From: Lonicera japonica
Taxonomy: Eukaryota; Streptophyta; Magnoliopsida; Dipsacales; Caprifoliaceae
NCBI GenBank assembly: GCA_021464415.1
Contig: JAKCWG010000884.1
Location: 394,349-458,348 of the forward strand
DNA: 64,000 nucleotides
Direction: 5' to 3'
This document shows, one piece after another, positions 57,336 to 64,000 of this stretch. Each line of letters begins with the position of its first letter. Within the stretch, counting starts at the first letter, position 1. A program made the translations under genes and the position numbers. Under the pieces are notes generated by a model. It saw only the letters and a list, made by a program, of their open reading frames with translations. It was not told where the DNA came from and did not search any database.

Positions 57336-60300
57336 CAATCCCATTTTCTGCACAATACTCAACAACACCAGTATCAATAAATTCACCTCCTCTATTACTT
57401 CGAATAATAATTATGGTTGAAACTTTCTCATTTTGAATCCTTTGAAAAATATTACGAATATGAGAAAATGTTTCAGACTTTTCTTTTAGAAAAGAAACCC
57501 AAGTAAACCTTGTAAGATCATCAACCATTACTAATATATAAGATTTACCACATAAACTAACATTTCTCAAAGGTCCCATTAAATCCATGTGTAACAACTT
57601 AAGAGGTTGTGAACTTATAACATCTTTTACTTTCTTGTGTTAAGCTTTAGTTTGTTTACCCACTTGACAAGAGTCACATACAAAATCTCTTATTCTTCCC
57701 AATTTGGGAACACCTTTTACAAGTTCTTTTGTAGTGATATGACTGAGGTCTTAATAATTGATATGACCGAAGTCTTAATAATTGATATGACCCAATCTTT
57801 GGTGCAAAAGATTTGTATTATCAAGTTAAGTCAGTTTACATGACTGGAAAGAGACATCATGTATAACTGCATAGCAATTATCCATTGTTTTGTTTCCAGT
57901 TAGTACACATTGTCCTTTTGAGTTTAAAATTTTGTAATTTTCTTTTGAAAATAAGACGGTATGCTCTGTATCACAGAACTGACTTATACTTAACAAATTT
58001 GCTTTAAGACCTTCAACAAGAACATTTTCTAATGCAGGTAAACCAGGTGCTCAAACAGTGCCTTTTCCAACTATTTTAGAACTTTTTCCATCACTAAAAG
58101 TAACATTTTCGCCTTAAAATTCTTTCAAACTTGTGAAAATATTTTTATCTCCGCTCATGTGCCTAGAGCAGCCACTGTCCAAATACCACTAAGATGAATG
58201 TTCTATAGCATTTAATGCTGTTAAAACAACATTACATTTCAGCTAAGGTCTCAGTTCATCTTTTCTAACCCAAATGGATTTCAATTTTTTAGGAAAATTT
58301 TGTTTTGATCCATTTGAGTTTAAATGATGAAACTTAGACTTTCTTTTAGATTTATCCTTATTTTGCTTAAAAGAACTTGAATAAGTATCCCTATAATTAG
58401 GATAACCTTTATACATGTGCTTATCATTTATATTAAAAGATCTATCATAGTACTTTTTCCTTGAAAAAGCACAGTTAGACATAGAATGGCCGAAGCAGTC
58501 ACAATAAACACAATAGGGGCTTAAATTTTAACTGTTCCACTGCTGGAACACCCTTTTATTACTGCTGCCAGGCTTTTGTACAAGAGGAACTTTGTGTGAT
58601 TCATGGGTATTTGAAGATTTAACAAAAACTATTTTAGATAATTGAGAAGATTCAACTGTTTGCTCAGTTTTGAAACCAATTCTAGCTTTGTTACTTCCTA
58701 ATTGTCCCAGTGATAAAATAGTATCAAGATTTTCTTTTCCTTTTTCAAAACATTTGACTATTTTGGATAAATCTACAAAATCTTGTTTTGTTTGCTCATA
58801 TTCCTGGATGGAGGCTTTGTATTTCTTTTCCAAAACAAGGTTTGTTTCTTCCAAAAACTTGATTTTATTTTGGAAATCTTGTCTCTCTTGTTCAAAATCT
58901 TGACATCGCAAAAGGGATTCCTCAGCATTGGTTTTTATATGAGAATTGAATGTCTCAATCTTGGCATTTAATTTATCAACAATGCTGCCAAGTTTTAGAC
59001 ACTTCTTGATGGATGATGTATATTTTTTCTTGTAGTTTAACACATCACCACATTCATTTTCACTTCCTTCAGTCATACTAGAATCAGATTCAACACTATT
59101 CTCACTAACAATGCTAGTAAAGGCAATATAGTTTGCAAAAGTATCACAATTATCATCAGAATCATCACCAAGCATAGCATCATTAGTAACATCTAAATCA
59201 TCATTCCAAGTTTGAGTAATGTGAGCTTTATTCTGGTTATTCATGTGTGTAGCAAAATTATTAGCATAATGACCATACTTTTTGCACTTCCTACACTGAA
59301 TATGACTAAGGTCTCTCCTTGAAGTTTGTCTATTCTGATTTTGATTTCCTTGATTTGACTTATTATTATTAGAAAAGACATTTCCAAAAACTTATTTATT
59401 ATGAGGAAAATTGTTGTTGGAAAACTGAGACCTGCCTTGTCTCGTAGCATATGTGTTTCTAAACTTCATAATTTTCTTAAATTGCTTAAATAACAAGGCT
59501 ATTTGTCTATCAGTAGACTCCAAATTAACACTTCCATTTTCAGAAATATAGCCTTCAAAATCAGTTTCAAGAGAAGTATTAAAAGCAATAGAAGTATCAA
59601 TTGTAACTGTTTTGTTCTTGTTCCTTTGAGATTTTTTCATATTAAGTAACATTTCAAAGATTCTTAGCTTACTAGACAAAATCTCGGGAGTTAAAGTGTT
59701 TAAATCATTAGACTCTTCTATCACATATTTATTTGGTCCAAAACGATCAGTCAAGGATCTAAGGATTTTCATATCTATTTCAAAATCAGAATGTCTAACT
59801 CCATTAAAAGCAAGCTTATTCACAATATCAATCAACTTCAAGTAAAAGTCATCAAACTTCTCATTATCTTCCATAACTAAGGAATTGTATTGATTTAGTA
59901 GCATTTGAAGTTTAGACTTCTTTACTTTGTTATCACCCTCATGGGCACTAATTAAAGTATCCTAGGCTTCCTTAAAAGTCTTATATGTTGAAATTCTTTT
60001 GAACTCGGTTTTACCCACAGCGATAAATATGTCATTCTTTCCCTTGCTATTAAATTGCGATCTAGATTTTTCAGTCACAGTCCACTCGGACATGGGTTTA
60101 GAAACTACAAAAGTGACTTCACCTTGAGTCACAGTTTTAAAAGGAGGGGTGTATCCCTCTTCTACCATACACCAAACTTCATCACCTAAGGCTTGAAGAA
60201 AGGCAATCATTCTAACTTTCTAATAAAATAAAGTTATTCCCATCAAAAGGGGGTGGAGTAGTCAAACTTCCTTTATTAAAATCCATTACAATTAATAAAA

Positions 60301-60369
60301 TCAGATTTTAGTAGGATCTTTAATCAAAGATTTGTAAATCCTTTTGTAATAAACACTTTCCTCTAATAC

Positions 60370-62307
60370 TGTGAGAACCCGCGCTTTCTACGTCGGGCCC
60401 CCGTGGCAGCGATTCCTCCGATTTTTCGGTTTTAAGCTTTTGGAAAACTGTTCATTTTATTATAAAGAAAAACGTGTCGATTTACAAAGGAATCAGAGTC
60501 GCCAGTTTGTTTTACTAAATAAACAAAAATATGTATAAAAGAGGAACCTTTATGGATTAAACGCACCTTTAAACACAATTAATGTGAAACCAGTTGATTC
60601 CAAGAGTTCAGGGATTAAGTTACGAATCGGGAAGATGTTAGGCACCCCAATTCGCCTTTTCAGTCTCTAAGTAGGATATGCGTGGAATTATTACAGAATA
60701 TTTGCATGCTTATTGATGTTATCGCGTATCGATCTATAATTTTAGAAAAACGAGATTTTGGGGTGGGGATGAAAACCATGTGCTTCGTATTTCGCTCTTC
60801 GATTTTAGAAATAAGTGTGTGTGTGTGTGATTTAAAAATGATTCTTGATAATAATAAATAGCAAAACAAGTGTTTTTGAAAAGATTTAGGGCTTTTCAGA
60901 AGCTAATTCGATTTGGAATTGGATATTCAACAATCCTCGAGATTCGTTTGACAATAGTGTGCCATAGTTTAATAATTTAAACCAGCATTGACGACTCCAG
61001 TACTCTCATATTGGATATTTACGTATGCACCACGATTTATAAATTAAACAGCATACAAACGTGTATTGATTCCTTTATAAACCAAGACTGATAAAACCGA
61101 GATTTTATGACATTAACTGATAAAAATATGTTTAAAATGGTTAACAGCTCACTCTACGCCTTTGGTTTTGAAACCAGGGTTTAAATATGAAATCTGGACT
61201 GATTTTGAGATAAACAACAATTTTTACATGCAATTGATCAATTATAACTAATAAAAAAAAGACAGATAAGAAAAATTAAAGCCGGATTAAAATAAAAAAT
61301 ACCTGGGAGCCTCGAAAGTAGTAGAATACTATTTTATGGCACTGTTCCCGAAGTCCCTGAGCTGACTGATGCCTCAAATGGGGTCAGTGCAAGTGTATTT
61401 ATAGCTGTAGAATAATTAATGGGCCGGGCTGGAAGTATTTGTCAGCGGACAAGCCCCTGATTTACAGGTGCGGCGATGTTTTCACAATTCCAGCCAAAAT
61501 AAACATTAGATTATTATGATTTTTTAACATGTTATTACCCATGCTAAGACTTGCCTACTGTCCAAATTTCAGAATTTTTGGACATTGGGAAGGCCTTTGA
61601 TTTTCCAAGCCGAATTCCTGGATTTTCCAATTCCCGAAGATTCGACAGTCGGATCAAGTTGATTTTTTAATATGTTATTTCCAGTAACATTTCTTATCTA
61701 TCCACAAAATTTCATGATTTTTAGATTTTGAGAAGTACCAAAACGAGAAAAACCAAAAAATCGGTTGGGAGGGGTTTGTCCGCAGACACATGGCTTATGT
61801 GTCATGGGGACACACACCCTCGTACACGATTTTTTTATTTCTGACAAAAGGGTTATTAGATTGTTCTAATTTTTTAGTATGTTGTTCCCCATTATATTTC
61901 ATTTCTACTGACCAAATTTGAGCTCATTTGGACTTCGAGAAGGTTGTTTTTCGATTACCCGAAGTAAACTATCAATTTTATGAATTTTTGGAGATCTGGC
62001 CATCGGATTGAGCTTATTTTTTAATATGTTTTTCCTCGTTGAAATGTCTAATAACCCTCAAAGTTTCAGGATGATCAGAACTGGGTAGCTCTCCTTTTAC
62101 AAGTTTCCAAGAGTTTTGACAATTTTCGGTTCCGACAGGTTCCGGTAATTCTTCTAACTTCTCATCCGTGTGTTCTTTTCGCTTCCTTCTTTGAACTATA
62201 TCACATGTATATGGTATGTATGGATCTAGGAATTCTTTTGCATGCATTTGTATTCATTTTTTTAGAGTTCGAGATTCTTGTGGGGGTGGCAAAATGAGGT
62301 GTTCACA
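60370..62307 (-). repeat. LTR of element E
   Basis: Ends are TGTGAACACC (minus strand, 62307) and GGTTCTCACA (60370), with an inverted TGTGA/TCACA. The flanks AATAC (60365-60369) and GACTC (62308-62312) do not match, so this is probably one LTR of a longer element and not a solo LTR. With the adjacent minisatellite on the 62-63 kb side, it is best read as a minus-strand 3' LTR of a Tat/Ogre-like gypsy element. It contains a (GT)n run near 60,814 and four diverged copies of a TTTTTTAATATGTT-led block (about 61,519, 61,662, 61,868 and 62,009). Confidence 0.6.
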
Positions 62308-62615
62308 GACTCTCTCGGCCCGAGTTCTTTATGAAGCAAAGAAACCAGGACGACAATGGAAATGCATCATTTTTTGGCACTCGTATGAAGTACAAGTGAT
62401 ATTTTAAAAACCATGCTATGCGAATAATGTCGTGCTATGTTGTTTATCTCTTCTCGGGAAGGATGGGTGATTTTTGGACCATTTGGGATATGCCCAGTGC
62501 TGTACTATGACTTCATTAATTCTCAGACGGTGTCCATCTCCCAATTAGCTGGGGGATTGTTATTAAAGACCCAATGATAGGTGTGAGTCGGGGGATGTCA
62601 ATAATTTGATGCGTA
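62308..62615. other. Internal sequence of element E next to its LTR
   Basis: No clear PBS follows in the plus orientation. There is no ORF of note. It is taken as 3' untranslated sequence of E on the minus strand. Confidence 0.4.
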
Positions 62616-63330
62616 GCTCTCCATCGGTAGGTGCGGGTTCTGTCGAACTATTTGATTGGGCGTTGAGCTGATGTACTCCTATCGGTAGGGACAGTTCTGT
62701 CAATAATCCTTAGGTGTTGAGCTGATGTATTTCCATCAGTAGGGACGATTCTGTCAATAATTTGATTGGGGCGTTGAGCTGATGTACTCCCATCGGTAGG
62801 GACTATTCTGTCAACAATATGATTGGGGTGTTTAGTTGATTTACTTCCATCGGTAGGGACGGTTCTGTCAACAATTTAATTGGGGGGGGGGGGGGGTTAA
62901 GCTAATGTACTTCCATCGTTAAGGACGGTTATGTCAATGATTTGATTGAGGGGTTGAGATGATGTACACATATCGGTAGGGACAGTTTTGTCAACAATTT
63001 GATTGGGTGTTGAGCTGATGTACTCACATCAATAGGGATGGTTCTGTCAATAATTTGATTGGGCGTTGAGCTGATGTACTCCCATCGATAGGGACAGTTC
63101 TGTCAATAATTTGATTGGGGCGTTGAGCTGATTTACTCCCATCGGTAGGAGCAGTTCTGTCAATGATTTGATTGGGGCATTGAGCTGATGTACTCCTATC
63201 GGTAGGGACGGTTCTGTTAATGATTTGATTGAGATGATGTACTCCCATTAGTAGGGACGGTTCTGTCAATAATTTGATTGGGTGTTGAGCTGATGTACTC
63301 TCATCGGTAGGGACGGTTCTGTCAACAAAT
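62616..63330. repeat. 57-60 bp minisatellite of element E
   Basis: About thirteen units have the form GTTGAGCTGATGTACTCC, then ATCGGTAGGGACGGTTCTGT, then CAATAATTTGATTGGG. One unit carries a 15-G run (62882-62896). On the minus strand part of it stays open with a 19-residue repeat (NQIIDRTVPTDGSTSAQRP), which I take as a repeat by-product. Tandem repeats in 3' untranslated regions are known from Tat/Ogre-type elements. Confidence 0.85.
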
Positions 63331-64000
63331 TAAAGGGATGAGGGTAGGTGATCTAAATTGATGGTTGTTAGTTTGCTGGAGATACTATTTTGGTGAAGAA
63401 GGATGGTGATTTAAGATAACGGTTACTGGAGGAATGAGAATTGATGGTTTGTTGGGGAATAAGGATTCTTACTGGTTAGGATGAGGGCTGAAGGTTGATG
63501 ATCTGGTGGGGATATGATGATTGGTGGTGAGGGACGATTGATGATCTACTTGGGGGAACCCCTTTTATCTGGTAAAAATCAATTCTTGATGAATTTCTGC
63601 CCTGAATGCTTTGGGGATTGCTATTCCATTGATCCTCAGATCTCGTGCATTTTTTCCTTGGGTTTCTCACCTATTGTTTTGAATTCTTGCCAAGTTCTCT
63701 ACAGTATCAAGATTTTAGACTCTTGTAGTGTTTTTTCCTGGCTTTCGGGGAACATTATTTTGAACCGCATTTTTTTTGTTCTTGATGCCCTTATATTATC
63801 TCGATTTATTAAAAGTTTTGTGATGAAACTTTTTTTATTCTCTCTTTTTTGCATGGTTAGCAGCCTTCCTCACCAAAGACATAACCTTAGGCCTTTTGGC
63901 CTAGCTGTGACTCTTGGTGTGGCTCTCAATGCCATCTTTCCTCATTTTTATTTTTGTGATCTCTCCCTTTTTTGGTGCTATGGGATGTGTCCCGCTTCTA
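63331..64000. other. Probable further 3' region of element E, no gene found
   Basis: The first 220 bases are rich in GATGATGGTTGGTG-type words, like a decayed extension of the minisatellite. The rest is T-rich without a supported ORF. The window ends here. Confidence 0.35.

Larger units (their letters stand above)
53300..60286 (-). pseudogene. Gag-Pol polyprotein of copia element D, broken
   Basis: Gag begins MDFNKGSLTTPPPFDGNN at 60286. A frameshift and a TAG then precede MIAFLQALGDEVW (60210). The zinc knuckle CRKCKKYGHYANNF has lost its last Cys. Protease keeps WYLDSGCSRHMSG (about 58,180). The GAG-pre-integrase region has a 24-base triplication near 57,735-57,790. Integrase starts LHMDLMGP (57,597) and has RSNRGGEF where the second catalytic Asp should be. 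It is split by the solo LTR and resumes near PKTPQQNG (about 55,735) after a one-base loss. RT (54,100-55,030) carries VYVDDIVFG and is open for 477 codons. RNase H is disrupted by a 200-base duplication and ends KPLDYDRFQKLK. Several stops stand where the family has Trp. Confidence 0.85.
51532..60369 (-). mobile_element. Ty1/copia retrotransposon D, degenerate, with a solo LTR inside
   Basis: It is read on the minus strand. Gag starts at 60286, followed by protease, integrase, RT and RNase H to 53300, a PPT at about 52836-52850, and a 3' LTR ending at 51532. The copia order (integrase before RT) is clear. A degenerate tRNA-iMet-type PBS (GTATTAGAG against GGTATCAGAG) lies at 60,361-60,369. 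The 5' LTR is not present: at 60,370 the sequence changes to the LTR of another element, E. Coding is broken by stops, frameshifts, an internal duplication and the solo LTR. Confidence 0.85.

Noticed and set aside
62014..62247. 77-codon minus-strand ORF near the edge of E's LTR
   Set aside because: It lies wholly within the LTR. The sequence covers diverged internal repeats and resembles no protein I know.
60370..62307. E's LTR as the 5' LTR of element D or as a plus-strand 5' LTR
   Set aside because: Its sequence does not match D's 3' LTR, and no PBS follows at 62,308. A minus-strand 3' LTR next to a 3' minisatellite fits better.

Overview
This window is nuclear DNA from a flowering plant, probably a eudicot. 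It is a repeat-rich, gene-poor stretch built almost wholly of nested transposable elements. The evidence is AT-rich DNA with plant GT-AG introns, Athila-type Ty3/gypsy and plant Ty1/copia polyproteins, primer sites matching plant tRNA-Asp and tRNA-iMet, a CACTA (En/Spm) transposase-like gene, and a plant Ulp1-like gene of the kind carried by DNA transposons. I saw no rRNA, tRNA or CRISPR. At most one fragment of an ordinary host gene may be present, near 50.5-51.5 kb.

Region 1 (1-16,773) looks like a large degenerate DNA-transposon complex. It is saturated with short palindromic pairs of ATTACTGG and CCAGTAAT. These surround a spliced Ulp1/C48 protease-like pseudogene on the minus strand (1,601-5,412) and sit inside its introns. 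A roughly 1.4-1.7 kb unit repeated three times (about 6.7-11.1 kb) carries a conserved 66-residue coiled-coil ORF. A MULE transposase relic lies at 11.3-11.65 kb. A plus-strand, five-exon En/Spm-type transposase-like pseudogene (13,815-15,615) is flanked by a second motif family (TTAGGCGACGTA). The region ends at a CACTA-type terminus (CAGGTAGTG) at 16,773. The matching left terminus is not in the window.

Region 2 (16,774-32,278) is AT-rich intergenic DNA with inverted and tandem duplications, foldback/MITE elements, a 75-bp minisatellite, and LTR element A (21,110-29,750, target duplication CGAAT). A inserted into a MITE. It has almost no coding sequence of its own and instead holds an antisense piece (LTR, PBS, gag, protease) of an Athila-like element.

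Region 3 (32,279-50,268) is an old Athila-like element C. It keeps gag and protease with several in-frame stops, lacks pol, and its 5' LTR has lost U3. Inside C lies a young, complete Athila-like element B (37,896-48,582, target duplication GGGGA) with an unbroken 1,806-residue Gag-Pro-Pol.

Region 4 (50,269-64,000) holds a possible truncated host gene, then a minus-strand Ty1/copia element D (51,532-60,369). D's integrase is split by a solo LTR (55,763-57,335, target duplication CAATC) and its RNase H by a 200-bp tandem duplication. Last comes an LTR plus adjacent 57-bp minisatellite of another element, E.

The insertion order reads directly: B is inside C, A is inside a MITE, the antisense gypsy piece is inside A, the solo LTR is inside D, and E's LTR abuts the 5' end of D. 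Many coding frames in the older elements are broken mainly by C-to-T type stop codons, as expected from long cytosine methylation. B is the only element that looks capable of making its own proteins.
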